Source: Bifidobacterium aquikefiri
Lineage (GTDB): Bacteria > Actinomycetota > Actinomycetes > Actinomycetales > Bifidobacteriaceae
DNA: 64,000 bases
NCBI RefSeq assembly: GCF_002259795.1
Contig: NZ_MWXA01000002.1
Span: 124,001-188,000, forward strand
Direction of reading: 5' to 3'
In this document: in pieces, positions 34,411 to 43,855 of the stretch
How the letters are laid out: the number at the start of each line of letters is the position of its first letter
How positions within the stretch are numbered: position 1 is the stretch's first letter
Translations under genes and position numbers: made by a program
The notes under the pieces: model-generated
The model's database searches: none
What the model was told of the DNA's origin: nothing
The model's input: the letters and a program-made list of their open reading frames with translations, nothing else

Positions 34411-35433
34411 ATGAAGAATTGGAAAATCAGCACTGTCTCATTCATTGCCGCAGCTGTGCTGGCAGTGTCTGGGTGTGGTGCGACCGGCTCAGGATCATCC
34501 TCGTCATCCGAAAGTGGATTGACTACCGTAACAATCAATCAAGCGGTCAAGACGTTATCGTACCTGCCCCTCTATGTGGCACAAGACAAGGGATATTTCA
34601 AGGCAGAGGGCATCGATATCAAACTTGACACCGGCGGAAGCGGCTCGGCGGCATTCTCTGCCGTCCTTGGGGGTTCTGCAGACTTCTCCATACAGGATCC
34701 GGTATTTTCCCCCAAGTCACATATGAGTGGCGGCGACGGCGTTATCGTGTCCGCTGTAATGAACGCACCCGCAGAGTACCTTGTCGGGAAAAGCAGCACC
34801 TCGGTAGTGAACAATTTGAAAGCGCTCGAAGGCAAGAAGGTTATCGTGAGTCCCGAACCTGATTCCACATGGGCATTCATGACCTATCTGATCAAGGAGA
34901 ACAATCTCAAAAACGTGCAGTTGGTCAACGTCTCGATAGGCAACGAGCTTGCGGCTGTCGCAGCAGGTCAGGCCGACTATGCCATGGTCGCCGAGCCGAA
35001 TGCCAGCAAGGCAACGATGGAGCAGGGATTGCACGAGGTATATTCATTCCCAGAGGATTCGGGATGGTCTCCATACGCGTTCTCATCGTTGACGACCACG
35101 AAAAAATATACCCAATCCCACAAGAAGGAGACCCAGGCAGTCGTCAATGCATTCGAGAAAGCCTGCCAGTACATCTACGCTCACCCTGCCGAAGCGGTCA
35201 GCATCGGCCAGAGCGAATTTCCCGACATGGATGCAAGCATCGTCAAGCATGCGGTGACGCACTCGATCGAGATGAAATCCTATCCCGAACACGCACTCGT
35301 CAGTGAAGCATCATGGAAGAATGCAATGACCATCCAAGCCTTCATCAAAAACGTCGACGGGCTGAACACCAAGAACACCAGCTACGCCACGAATGTCGAC
35401 CCATCATTTGCGAAGGCGGCCGAGAAATCATGA
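34411..35433 (+). CDS. NMT1/THI5-like substrate-binding lipoprotein
   Basis: This is a lipoprotein of 340 residues with a signal peptide and lipobox (VSGC) and then a Ser/Gly linker. The type II binding fold begins VTINQAVKTLSYLPLYVAQD and continues KGYFKAEGIDIKLDTGGSGS, as in the NMT1 family that binds sulfonates, nitrate or pyrimidine precursors. The ligand is unknown. The neighbouring amidase suggests an amide. AAAGGA stands before the ATG at 34411. Its stop overlaps the start of the next small gene (ATGA). Confidence 0.87.
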   Translation: MKNWKISTVSFIAAAVLAVSGCGATGSGSSSSSESGLTTVTINQAVKTLSYLPLYVAQDKGYFKAEGIDIKLDTGGSGSAAFSAVLGGSADFSIQDPVFSPKSHMSGGDGVIVSAVMNAPAEYLVGKSSTSVVNNLKALEGKKVIVSPEPDSTWAFMTYLIKENNLKNVQLVNVSIGNELAAVAAGQADYAMVAEPNASKATMEQGLHEVYSFPEDSGWSPYAFSSLTTTKKYTQSHKKETQAVVNAFEKACQYIYAHPAEAVSIGQSEFPDMDASIVKHAVTHSIEMKSYPEHALVSEASWKNAMTIQAFIKNVDGLNTKNTSYATNVDPSFAKAAEKS

Positions 35434-35582
35434 GCAGCCCGCAGGACCGATTGAACGAGTCAAACGAGGATTCAAGCGACGTGTCTGCCGCATGGAAAAA
35501 GCGGGCGGAAAATCTCGCCGACGCAGTTGCGGACATGGTCGACTACAAGGACGGCATGATTGTTGTTCCTCACCCCAGATGA
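35430..35582 (+). CDS. Small coupled protein of 50 residues, unknown function
   Basis: The frame starts with the ATG that overlaps the binding-protein stop (ATGA) and ends at 35582. The product begins SSPQDRLNESNEDSSDVS and has a charged amphipathic middle (WKKRAENLADAVADMVDYKD). There is no signal peptide, membrane helix or known motif. The tight overlap argues that it is translated with the importer. It lies before the amidase and could be a regulatory or accessory subunit. I do not recognise a family. Confidence 0.55.
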   Translation: MSSPQDRLNESNEDSSDVSAAWKKRAENLADAVADMVDYKDGMIVVPHPR

Positions 35583-35657
35583 TCAGCATGGCATCGACCG
35601 CACGATCGTCGGTCGATGCCATCTCGTCTCTTACAAATCCAATTGAAAGGAACAACA

Positions 35658-37028
35658 GTGGGTGAATATCTTGGGACCAACACCATTCGGCAGCTTGGCA
35701 TGCTCCTGCGCGTCGGAGAAATAACAGTTCAGGATCTCATATCCGAGTCGCTGTCATCAATCAGACAAGGGGAAGACCTCAAGGCCTTCATCAGCGTTTT
35801 TGACCAGGAGGCAACGAATGCGGCGGTCGCATACCAATCCCTCCTCGTCAACGGTTACGATCTGGGCCCTCTGCATGGCATGCCCATCGCAATAAAGGAC
35901 AACATCGATTATGCGTATGGATCGACAACGTACGGATCAAGCATCTTTCGCGACCATAAGGCCGCTGAGGATGCGACCGTCGTCAAGCGCCTCAAGGCTG
36001 CTGGCGCAATCATTGTAGGCAAGACGAACCTTCATGAGTTCGCGTGGGGAGGAACGACTTCCAATCCACACTATGGAGTTGCGCGAAACCCTTGGAATAA
36101 GGAGCGCATTCCCGCGGGAAGCTCTGGAGGATCAGGCATCGCCGTTGCCAAGCGCATGGTCTGTTCGGCGCTTGGCACTGATACCGGAGGCTCGATCCGC
36201 CTGCCATCGGCCATGGATGGCGTCTGTGGCATACGACCGACATTGGGAGACACCAGCATCGATGGTATATTCCCCGTTGCCTGGAGCATGGATACGGTTG
36301 GGCCTCTCTGCTCGAATGCGGAAGATGTGGAACTCATGTTCTCGATTATGAGTGGAAGATCAGAAACGCTCACGCCGACTGCTCCTGCCGATCTGTCCAG
36401 GCTACGAATAGGAATCATCGAAGATTACTCGCTTGAGGGGCTTCAACCTGATGTCCGCAATGCATTCAAGACGATGCTCGGTCTGTGCGAGAGCAAAGGC
36501 GCGACAATCGTCCCGGTTCGTCTGCAGGGACTTGATGAAGTCGTTGATGCGCAACTGGTCGTCGATGCCGTCGAGCCCAGTGCGGTCCACTACAGACTCA
36601 TCAAGGAACGCGCGGACGACTATGGGAAGGATGTCCTTTCCAGACTGCTCGCAGGCTGTGCGATAACGGGTGTCGAGTACGTTCAGGCGCAACGTTTCCG
36701 AGAGCACTTCCGCAAGCTCGTTGCCGAAATGTTCAAGACAGTGGATGTTGTCCTGACTCCAACCCTGCCGTTCACAGCCCCGAGGATAGGCAGCACCGCG
36801 GTGGAAATAGAAAATGGCAAAAGCGTGAGCGCTTTGTCAGGAAACATGAGATACACAGCGATCCCCAGCATGTCAGGCATCCCGGCGATGAGCGTTCCCA
36901 TTGGTCGTGATGCTGAGGGACTGCCAATCGGCATGCAGATCATGGCACCCGCTCATCGTGAGGATCTGGCCTTCAGCTTTGCGAAAGCATATCAGGGAAT
37001 AACCGAATTCCATCTCGAAAGGCCATGA
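35658..37028 (+). CDS. Amidase-signature-family hydrolase
   Basis: This 456-residue enzyme hydrolyses an amide bond. The catalytic triad is visible: Lys in PIAIKDNIDYAYG, cis-Ser in GTDTGGSIRLPS and nucleophile Ser in IPAGSSGGSGIAVA. The amidase signature family includes GatA, indoleacetamide hydrolase, allophanate hydrolase and others. The sequence does not show which substrate is used. The start is GTG with AAAGGA seven bases upstream; an upstream frame to 35616 has no ribosome site. It follows the importer and small protein and precedes a convergent IclR gene, so it probably acts on the imported compound. Confidence 0.86.
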   Translation: MGEYLGTNTIRQLGMLLRVGEITVQDLISESLSSIRQGEDLKAFISVFDQEATNAAVAYQSLLVNGYDLGPLHGMPIAIKDNIDYAYGSTTYGSSIFRDHKAAEDATVVKRLKAAGAIIVGKTNLHEFAWGGTTSNPHYGVARNPWNKERIPAGSSGGSGIAVAKRMVCSALGTDTGGSIRLPSAMDGVCGIRPTLGDTSIDGIFPVAWSMDTVGPLCSNAEDVELMFSIMSGRSETLTPTAPADLSRLRIGIIEDYSLEGLQPDVRNAFKTMLGLCESKGATIVPVRLQGLDEVVDAQLVVDAVEPSAVHYRLIKERADDYGKDVLSRLLAGCAITGVEYVQAQRFREHFRKLVAEMFKTVDVVLTPTLPFTAPRIGSTAVEIENGKSVSALSGNMRYTAIPSMSGIPAMSVPIGRDAEGLPIGMQIMAPAHREDLAFSFAKAYQGITEFHLERP

Positions 37029-37069
37029 AATCCAAACCATGAGCAACAGATATCTTCACATGCTCAGCA

Positions 37070-37873
37070 TCATGGCAACGTTGGGTGGGAAGCGGCAAGA
37101 ACCTTCTTTCCAATCTGAGAGGCAGCCCTTTTCGTCTCTTGAATCAGCATCTGCCGATCGATCAAGGGAAATCGTGAATCCAAGCATGCCACCCCCAAGG
37201 ATCCGATTGGATTGTGATTACCCGCAAGGATTGGCGTTGCAATGGAAGTGCATAAAGACACGCGTTCCCCCGATGTGACGGAATACCCATCCCTTCTGAT
37301 GTCATCGAGTCGTGCACGGATCGTCGCATCATCCGTGACAGTCGCATCCGTGTATTTCTTTCTCGGAATCCTGAGAATCAGGTCAATCGTTTCCTGATCG
37401 AGGAAAGCCAGCTGGCACAGGCCGCAGGATCCCACGGTAAGCGGCACATCAGTGCCGAGTGCGACGGAAATGTGTATCTCGTGCGGGCTTTCAATCTGAG
37501 AGACATACAGATGATGGAAATTGACTCGCTGAGTCAAGGTGATCGTTTCTCCAGTCAGCTCGTACAGATACTCCATGAATGGTCGAGCACAAGTGCTGAG
37601 AACCTGTTTCGGCCGCACTGCCTCTGCGAGTGCGAAGGATTTTGGACCAAGAGAATACCTTCGCGTGACCGGATTGCGCGCCGCAAGACCGTAATCCACG
37701 AAGTGCCCGATGATGCGGTGAACGACTGCCTTGCTCATGCCTGTGGCCGTAGCGAGATCCGTTATACCCACTTCGCTGCTTCCTGACACAAGAGCCAAAT
37801 ATGTTCGAATCACACGTTCCGTGGTGGAACTTGTCCCCTCGTCGGATGGTTTCATTACCGTGACCTCCGCCAT
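37070..37873 (-). CDS. IclR-family transcriptional regulator
   Basis: This 267-residue regulator has an N-terminal winged helix (TDLATATGMSKAVVHRIIGH, about residues 38-57) and a C-terminal IclR effector domain with SCGLCQLAFLDQE and the VSLCTSIATPILAGNHNPIG loop. It is convergent with the amidase gene and divergent from the MFS gene at 37991, so it is placed to control both flanks. IclR proteins usually respond to small organic acids or aromatics. Confidence 0.9.
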   Translation of the reverse strand: MAEVTVMKPSDEGTSSTTERVIRTYLALVSGSSEVGITDLATATGMSKAVVHRIIGHFVDYGLAARNPVTRRYSLGPKSFALAEAVRPKQVLSTCARPFMEYLYELTGETITLTQRVNFHHLYVSQIESPHEIHISVALGTDVPLTVGSCGLCQLAFLDQETIDLILRIPRKKYTDATVTDDATIRARLDDIRRDGYSVTSGERVSLCTSIATPILAGNHNPIGSLGVACLDSRFPLIDRQMLIQETKRAASQIGKKVLAASHPTLP

Positions 37874-37990
37874 TGGCCTTCACATCGGAACCTACAGGTG
37901 CCGATCGCCTTACGCACCTAATCTATCGCAGGGCAAACAATCAACATCCCCAATGTATCAGTAACCATCAATGATTTCAGGAGAGTGCAC

Positions 37991-39439
37991 ATGACCACTC
38001 AGCGAACCGGCTCAGTCTCTCAGGGAGATGCTCTGGACCCTGACAATGCAAGCTGGCGGCTCGGACTAGGAACGCTGCTTCAGGGCTTGAATTCATCGAT
38101 GATCGCTGTCGCAATCGGATCCATCAGCCTCAGCTTCCCTGACGCGTCGGCCATGCCTTGGCTCGTGAGCGCGTTGTATTTTACAGCAGCGGTCGGTTCT
38201 CCCACATTTGGGCATCTTTCAGACCTGTTCGGCGCCAAACGCATCTATGACATTGGCCTGGCCATTACGCTCATGGCCAGCATTCTCGGCCCCCTCTCAC
38301 CAAACATCTGGATCCTTATTCTCGCGCGTGCCCTGCTGGGGCTTGGCACATCCGCACAGTCTCCGGCTGCGATCGCCATGGTCATACATCTTGCGAAGAC
38401 GAGGCACACAAGCTCCTCGGCCGCCGTCGGGGTGATCTCTCTGTTGGGGCAGGTATCGGCGGCGATTGGTCCTCTGATCGGCGGTATCGTTATCGTCGCA
38501 TTCGGGTGGCATTGGATATTCTGGATTAACATTCCCCTGATCGTCAACGCTTATCTATGGTCTCGAAAGGTGCCATCGACCTCTGCGAAAGATTTTGATG
38601 TCAGCGATGCATCAACCAGCACGCGTACAGCACGCAGGCATGGCATGTTTCCAAGCATTGACCCTTGTGGCATCGCGCTCTTCTGTGTTGCGCTGATAGC
38701 GCTCATCTATGCGCTGCTGGGTAGCTCCACTCCCCTTGCAATTCTGGGCCTATGCGTATCTTCAATATGCTTCGCGCTCTTCTATTGCCAGGAAAGACGA
38801 GCTCCCAGGCCGTTCATTGACTTCGCGTTCATATCGTCACACCCGACGGTGACCTATGTCTATGTGAGAACCATCCTCGTCAACATCGCATTCTACATCG
38901 TCTTCTATGGCATTCCCCAGTGGCTCGAATCCAGGCAGGGCCTGAATGCGGCTCAGGCAGGATTGCTGCTTTTTCCAAATTTTCTTGCCGGAGTGATCAC
39001 CACAAGACTTGCCTCTTCAAGACTCACATCATTCACCCCACCACAGTTACGCAGAATAGGTAGCCTGTTGCTCGGTGGCAGCGCTTTGATGTCAATGCTT
39101 CTTTTCCATTTTGGGATGCATCCGCTGATCCTTTTTGCAACTTTTCTGCTGGGCACGCCCTCCGGGTTCAATAACATGGGCAATCAACTTGAGTTGAATC
39201 GTACTGTCAGACCTCAGCAGCTTGGACAGGCCACCGGCATGTTCCGCACCTCTCAATTCATTGGTGCCGCGATTTCCACGCCCCTGGTGTTCCACATATT
39301 GCAAATCAACTCCACAGTCTCAGGCGGCGATCTGCTGATGATTGCAATCGTCGCGGTCTGCATCATCGTATGCATGCTTGATCTTCTGCACCATCATTTG
39401 CAGGAATCGCGACACAGCTCGGTATCCAAGAAGCGTTGA
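37991..39439 (+). CDS. MFS exporter, DHA2-type (14-helix)
   Basis: This is a 482-residue membrane protein with about 14 helices. The motif A loop reads GHLSDLFGAKRIYDIG and the antiporter motif C region is LLGQVSAAIGPLIGG. Members export drugs or metabolites by proton antiport. AGGAGA precedes the ATG at 37991. It is divergent from the IclR gene and likely under its control. It may remove a toxic product of the amidase pathway. The substrate is unknown. Confidence 0.85.
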   Translation: MTTQRTGSVSQGDALDPDNASWRLGLGTLLQGLNSSMIAVAIGSISLSFPDASAMPWLVSALYFTAAVGSPTFGHLSDLFGAKRIYDIGLAITLMASILGPLSPNIWILILARALLGLGTSAQSPAAIAMVIHLAKTRHTSSSAAVGVISLLGQVSAAIGPLIGGIVIVAFGWHWIFWINIPLIVNAYLWSRKVPSTSAKDFDVSDASTSTRTARRHGMFPSIDPCGIALFCVALIALIYALLGSSTPLAILGLCVSSICFALFYCQERRAPRPFIDFAFISSHPTVTYVYVRTILVNIAFYIVFYGIPQWLESRQGLNAAQAGLLLFPNFLAGVITTRLASSRLTSFTPPQLRRIGSLLLGGSALMSMLLFHFGMHPLILFATFLLGTPSGFNNMGNQLELNRTVRPQQLGQATGMFRTSQFIGAAISTPLVFHILQINSTVSGGDLLMIAIVAVCIIVCMLDLLHHHLQESRHSSVSKKR

Positions 39440-39460
39440 GAACATTGAGAGTCCTTGAAT

Positions 39461-39519
39461 GGCAATGATGGTGTCTGCATGTGATCGAAATCAAATCACA
39501 CACAGGCACCATCATTGCC
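39461..39519. terminator. Bidirectional terminator between DHA2 exporter and ula-type PTS
   Basis: Two 17-base arms (39461-39477 and 39503-39519; GGCAATGATGGTGTCTG with one mismatch to its partner) face each other around a 25-base loop. The element sits between two convergent genes, about 20 bases past the exporter stop and 30 before the PTS gene stop. It lacks strong T runs, so efficiency is uncertain. Confidence 0.6.
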
Positions 39520-39548
39520 GGGCAGCAGACCTTGTATCTAGGAGTTAC

Positions 39549-41069
39549 TCATGCCTGTGCGGCCGCAGCCTTCTTCGCGTTCCTCTTGGCTTCCTTCTCT
39601 GCCTTTTCCGCATCCTTCACACTTTGAATGAAGTCAGCATGTTCCTTGGCTGGAAGCCATCCAGCGTTGACAACACGTACCTGCCAAATCCAGGCACCCG
39701 CAAACAGAATCAGCGCGAAGATGATGAGACCAATTGCGCCACCCATCGGACCCAAGTGGGCGATGTTGCCGACGATCGTACCAAACCACCCAAAGTCTGC
39801 ATCGCCGAAGGTGGAGTTCGCAATGCCGAAGCTTCCCATAACTGTCATCAATGCCGCTGGCAGGAAGGTAATGAGCATGCCGTTGATGAAACCGCCAACA
39901 ACCGACCCGGTTCTTCCACCTGTTGCATTGCCGAACACGCCTGCACCACCACCATCGAAGAAATGAGGAACCATTCCAGGAAGGATCAGAGCGACACCCC
40001 AGGCCGGCCCAAGCCATACGGCGATGATGACAAGGGCGACAAGACCTCCCGCAAATGATGACAGGAAACCGATAAGCGAAGCATTGGCACCGAAGGGGAA
40101 GACGATAGGAATATCAAGTGCTGGCTTTGCTCCAGGAACAACCTTCTTTGCAATACCCTGGAACGCTGGAACAAGCTCGCCAAGAATGATGCGAACACCA
40201 TAGAGAATGATGCTCACACCGATGCCGAACTGAAGGGCTTGAGCGAAGGCAGCCATGAAGAATGCGCCATAATCCTTGGGACCGGAGGCAAAGATCGCAA
40301 ACGCAGTCTTTGCAGGAAGCACTATCGCGCCCCAGATCGAGAATACGAAATACAGGATGACCATGAGCAAGGTCGTCGAGACCATCGAATCACGAAGGAA
40401 ATTCAAGCCCTTCGGGAAGTTGATATCTTCGGTGGACTTTGACTTTTTGCCGACCTGCGTGCCGACAGCACCGGAAATGATGTATCCCAAGGTATTGAAA
40501 TGCCCAATGGCGAGCTTGTCGTTACCAGTGATGCGGTTCATGAATGGCTGTGCGAACGAAGGCAGCACCACCATGAGCACTCCCATCAAGGCGGAGCCGA
40601 CAAGAATGACCAGCAGTTGATTCTGTGAACCCAAGCCCACGGAAAGCACAACCGCGAGCAATGTGGACATGAACACCATATGGTGGCCGGTAAGGAACAC
40701 GTATTTCAGTGGCGTGAATCTTGCCAGGATAAGCATCACCACAAAGCTGAGCACAATGATGTATGCAGACGTTGCACCATATTGGTTCGAGGCCTGAGCA
40801 GTGATGACTTCATTAGTCGGTACAACACCATGTGCACCAGTTGACTTCAACACCAATTCACCGAATGGAGCCAAGGCCGCAGTGACGACCGTTGCTCCGG
40901 CTCCAAGAATCAGATAGCCCATGGCGGCCTTGAGACCGCCAGAAATAACCTGACCTGCGCTTCTCTTCAAAGCTATCAGCCCAACCACGGCAACGATGCC
41001 GATCAGATAAGCCGGGACATTGAGTATCTCCTGACTGATGAAGTTCAGGACTTGCACGATAACGCCCAT
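39549..41069 (-). CDS. ulaA: PTS ascorbate-type transporter, EIIC (UlaA/SgaT)
   Basis: This is a 506-residue membrane transporter with 11 or more helices of the L-ascorbate/galactitol PTS class. Conserved stretches include FFDGGGAGVFGNATGGRTG, VVGGFINGMLITFLPA and GHFNTLGYIISGAVG. It imports and phosphorylates ascorbate or a related sugar acid together with EIIB and EIIA. A Lys/Ala-rich tail ends the protein. It is last in an operon after EIIA and EIIB. None of the usual ascorbate breakdown genes (ulaD, ulaE, ulaF, ulaG) are adjacent, so the substrate remains inferred. Confidence 0.9.
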   Translation of the reverse strand: MGVIVQVLNFISQEILNVPAYLIGIVAVVGLIALKRSAGQVISGGLKAAMGYLILGAGATVVTAALAPFGELVLKSTGAHGVVPTNEVITAQASNQYGATSAYIIVLSFVVMLILARFTPLKYVFLTGHHMVFMSTLLAVVLSVGLGSQNQLLVILVGSALMGVLMVVLPSFAQPFMNRITGNDKLAIGHFNTLGYIISGAVGTQVGKKSKSTEDINFPKGLNFLRDSMVSTTLLMVILYFVFSIWGAIVLPAKTAFAIFASGPKDYGAFFMAAFAQALQFGIGVSIILYGVRIILGELVPAFQGIAKKVVPGAKPALDIPIVFPFGANASLIGFLSSFAGGLVALVIIAVWLGPAWGVALILPGMVPHFFDGGGAGVFGNATGGRTGSVVGGFINGMLITFLPAALMTVMGSFGIANSTFGDADFGWFGTIVGNIAHLGPMGGAIGLIIFALILFAGAWIWQVRVVNAGWLPAKEHADFIQSVKDAEKAEKEAKRNAKKAAAAQA

Positions 41070-41121
41070 TTTCTACCTTCCTATATGCGATGCCACAATC
41101 GTTTCTGCGATTGCGCAATAA

Positions 41122-41394
41122 TCAATCGGCGTATTTTTCCAAAATCTTCTTGACTTCATCTGGATCCATGAAGTTCTCAATGGTCTCCACAGGAACGTCA
41201 ACCCCTTCGAGCTCTGCCGCCAACTGCGGCGACGTGAGCACCAAATCATTCATGTTTGCAGTGCCTTTTGCACTACCTGCGTCAGAAGTCGTGACGGTCA
41301 CATCCATATTCATGTCCGATGCCACCTGCTCGACATTGACTTTGAGAAGAACAGATGTTCCGATTCCATTTCCACAAACACATAGAATGTTCAT
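41122..41394 (-). CDS. ulaB: PTS ascorbate-type EIIB subunit
   Basis: This 90-residue phosphocarrier takes phosphate from EIIA on a cysteine and passes it to the incoming sugar. The phospho-Cys lies in NILCVCGNGIGTSVLLK, the family P-loop, with the second Cys of CVCGNG the expected site. Its length matches UlaB/SgaB. It is between the EIIA and EIIC genes on the same strand, about 50 bases before EIIC. Confidence 0.92.
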   Translation of the reverse strand: MNILCVCGNGIGTSVLLKVNVEQVASDMNMDVTVTTSDAGSAKGTANMNDLVLTSPQLAAELEGVDVPVETIENFMDPDEVKKILEKYAD

Positions 41395-41459
41395 AATTTT
41401 TCCTTTGTAATATCGGTATTCTGATTAACAACTTCGAGATACGGCGAGACGAAACCTGC

Positions 41460-41909
41460 CTATCGCTTGAGAATGGCCCTGATCTCCTCCGGCGTTGCAG
41501 CCTTGCGCAGCTCCGAACTCGTCTGGGGATTCGACAATGCTCTTGCAATCGCAGACATGACTTGAAGATGTTCATTCTCATCTCGCCCTGCCAACCCAAT
41601 CACCAATGACACCGGGTCATTCGCCTTATTGCCAAAAGGTACAGCCTTTGAAAGGCGCACCCAGCTCAATCCGGTGTGCAATACAGCGTCTGACGGTCGT
41701 GAATGGGCGAGGGCAAGCCCTGGTGCGATTACGATGTACGGCCCCATTTTTTCCACGGTTGCGATCATTTCATCCGTGTAGGCATCCGTGGTGAATCCAG
41801 AATCCGCCAAACCCTTGCCCGCCAAGCGGATTGCATCCCTCCAATCCTGTGCCTCCTTATCGATAAGGAATGCCGAATCCGGCAGGAATTCCTCAAGGTC
41901 AGTTGCCAT
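41460..41909 (-). CDS. ulaC: PTS EIIA subunit (fructose/mannitol/ascorbate type)
   Basis: This is a 149-residue phosphocarrier of the PTS_EIIA_2 fold, with phospho-His in APGLALAHSRPSDAV (the HSRP motif) and the helper motif VSLVIGLAGRDENEHLQVM. It receives phosphate from HPr. GGAGG lies five bases before the ATG at 41909; the frame opens four codons earlier. It follows ptsI by about 45 bases. Confidence 0.92.
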   Translation of the reverse strand: MATDLEEFLPDSAFLIDKEAQDWRDAIRLAGKGLADSGFTTDAYTDEMIATVEKMGPYIVIAPGLALAHSRPSDAVLHTGLSWVRLSKAVPFGNKANDPVSLVIGLAGRDENEHLQVMSAIARALSNPQTSSELRKAATPEEIRAILKR

Positions 41910-41955
41910 GTTTACCTCCAATAAACAATGTCTAGGTTGGTGCTATTCGTGTCCA

Positions 41956-43608
41956 CTACTCATCCGTACGCTGAGGATAGAACTCACCGGCAAGCGCACG
42001 CGAAGCAAGCTTCTGCGTCTCCTCGAAGGTGTGCTCCGCAAGATTCGCCCTCACATCATCCAAAGCGACCGGCGCCATTGACAGTGAAGTCACACCAAGC
42101 CCGACGAGAACCAGTGCAAGATCGGGATCTGCAGCTGCTTCACCGCAGACGCCAACCGGCATATCGTGTTCCTTGCCAGCATCGGCAATCAACTTGATTG
42201 CTCGCAATACCGCTGGATGCCAAGCCGTCTGATACGCCCCGACCGATGCCAGGGTTCTATCCGCGGCCAAGGTATATTGAGTCAGGTCGTTGGTGCCGAT
42301 ACTGACAAAATCGGCAACTTTCGCCACTTCATTTGCCATCAACGCAATCGATGGAACCTCTGCCATCGCACCAACGTGTTCGATGCCTTTCGCCTTGCCA
42401 AGCTTGACGAAGAAGTCAGCTTCATGCTCATCGGCCACCATCGGTGCCATGACCCAAAGATCTGCGTCGGTCTGTTCGTTGGCACGAGCAAGAGCCTCCA
42501 ACTGATCGTCAAGCACCTGACGGTGAGCACGCAATGTTCTCAGACCACGCAGGCCGAGTGCAGGGTTGGGCTCATTCTCTGGTGTAAGGAACTCCATGGG
42601 CTTATCAGCACCAGCATCCAACATGCGAATAACGACTTTGCGATGTGGGAAATGCCTGAGCAACTCAACGTATGCCTTGGTCTGATCTTCCACAGAAGGC
42701 GACTGCGAGGATGAGATAAACATGAATTCGGTACGGAACAGCCCGACTCCCTCGGCTCCGTGCTCAAGCGCGGCATTGGCGTCTTCAGGCTTGCCTACAT
42801 TCGCCAGCAGTGCAACGGGAACATCGTCCTTTGTCGCTCCTGGCTTGCCTCTGAGCAAACGTGCCCGCTCGGATTGCCGTTTCTGATGTTCCGCCTCTTC
42901 AATGTCATCGTCGCTTGGATCGAGAACAATCACATTCTTTGCGGCATTGAGTATGACTGTATCGCCATCGTGCAGAGAGTCTGCCTTCTGTGCTCCCACA
43001 ATCGCAACGATTCCACGGGATCGTGCAAGAATGGCCGTGTGACTGGTCGGACTTCCCTGGATGGTAATGATTCCAAGGACTTGAGATAAGTCCAAGGAAG
43101 CCGTGTCCGCTGGTGAGAGATCTTCAGCCAGGAGAATGCTCGGTCCCTTGCCTTCGGGGATGCCTGGCATGGCTGCACCGGTGAGCAGAGCGATGACGCG
43201 CTGCCCAACATCATGAAGATCCTTCGCCCTTTCTGCCATATAGCCGCCGAGAGCCTCAAGCTTTGCCTCAAATTCACCAAAGCCGTCAAAAACTGCACGC
43301 TCCGGCGTTTTACCGGATTTCACAACCTTGGAAATCTCACCAATAAGTGCCGGATCTGCCGCCATTTGTGCCAATGCGCCAAGAATGTCCGAAATCTCAT
43401 CATTCTTTGATGCCTTCGAGGCCTGCTCGGCCCTCGCTTCAAGCTGGGACTTGACATCTTCGAGAGCTGAGAGTACTTGCTGTTCAGCATCCTCATCGCT
43501 AATCTGAGGATTCCTTGCCACGTCTTCCGGCTCTTTCAGCGCTGGTGCCACACGTAGGATACGTCCTGTTGCGACGCCACGTCCGATTCCTGTTCCTTGT
43601 ATATTCAT
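41956..43608 (-). CDS. ptsI: Phosphoenolpyruvate-protein phosphotransferase (PTS Enzyme I)
   Basis: This is the first enzyme of the PTS. It autophosphorylates on His from phosphoenolpyruvate and passes the phosphate to HPr. The 550 residues include the phospho-His in GSPTSHTAILARSRGI, the PEP-binding signature EFMFISSSQSPSVEDQ and the barrel motif IGTNDLTQYTLAADR with GVCGEAAADP. AAGGAG lies six bases before the ATG at 43608. It heads an operon with the ascorbate-type EII genes and is divergent from ptsH, which is less common than a ptsHI operon. Confidence 0.96.
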   Translation of the reverse strand: MNIQGTGIGRGVATGRILRVAPALKEPEDVARNPQISDEDAEQQVLSALEDVKSQLEARAEQASKASKNDEISDILGALAQMAADPALIGEISKVVKSGKTPERAVFDGFGEFEAKLEALGGYMAERAKDLHDVGQRVIALLTGAAMPGIPEGKGPSILLAEDLSPADTASLDLSQVLGIITIQGSPTSHTAILARSRGIVAIVGAQKADSLHDGDTVILNAAKNVIVLDPSDDDIEEAEHQKRQSERARLLRGKPGATKDDVPVALLANVGKPEDANAALEHGAEGVGLFRTEFMFISSSQSPSVEDQTKAYVELLRHFPHRKVVIRMLDAGADKPMEFLTPENEPNPALGLRGLRTLRAHRQVLDDQLEALARANEQTDADLWVMAPMVADEHEADFFVKLGKAKGIEHVGAMAEVPSIALMANEVAKVADFVSIGTNDLTQYTLAADRTLASVGAYQTAWHPAVLRAIKLIADAGKEHDMPVGVCGEAAADPDLALVLVGLGVTSLSMAPVALDDVRANLAEHTFEETQKLASRALAGEFYPQRTDE

Positions 43609-43708
43609 GCGCACTCCTTCTTGTGCGAGACAACTACCCCAATGTCAGGCTTTTAGGTAAGCCAAGCCATTACCGCGATTCATCGATTTGGGCTCGCGAT
43701 ACAATACT

Positions 43709-43741
43709 GTTTTACAACCGACCCCAATGTGGCTGTAAAAC
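43709..43741. promoter_or_regulatory. Operator-like palindrome between divergent ptsI and ptsH
   Basis: The half-sites GTTTTACA (43709-43716) and TGTAAAAC (43734-43741) face each other over a 17-base gap, with two further inner paired bases. It lies in the ptsI-ptsH divergent promoter region. A smaller palindrome AATCGATT (43759-43766) with a central CpG could be the site of the LacI regulator downstream of ptsH. Binding is inferred. Confidence 0.5.
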
Positions 43742-43855
43742 CCACTGATCATTATGGTAATCGATTTCTGAAAAAGTTCAAACCGAGGTATCATGAATCG
43801 TGATGTCACCAGACAGAGCACAGAGGCACAATGCCGTTCCACACAAGGGGGATTC

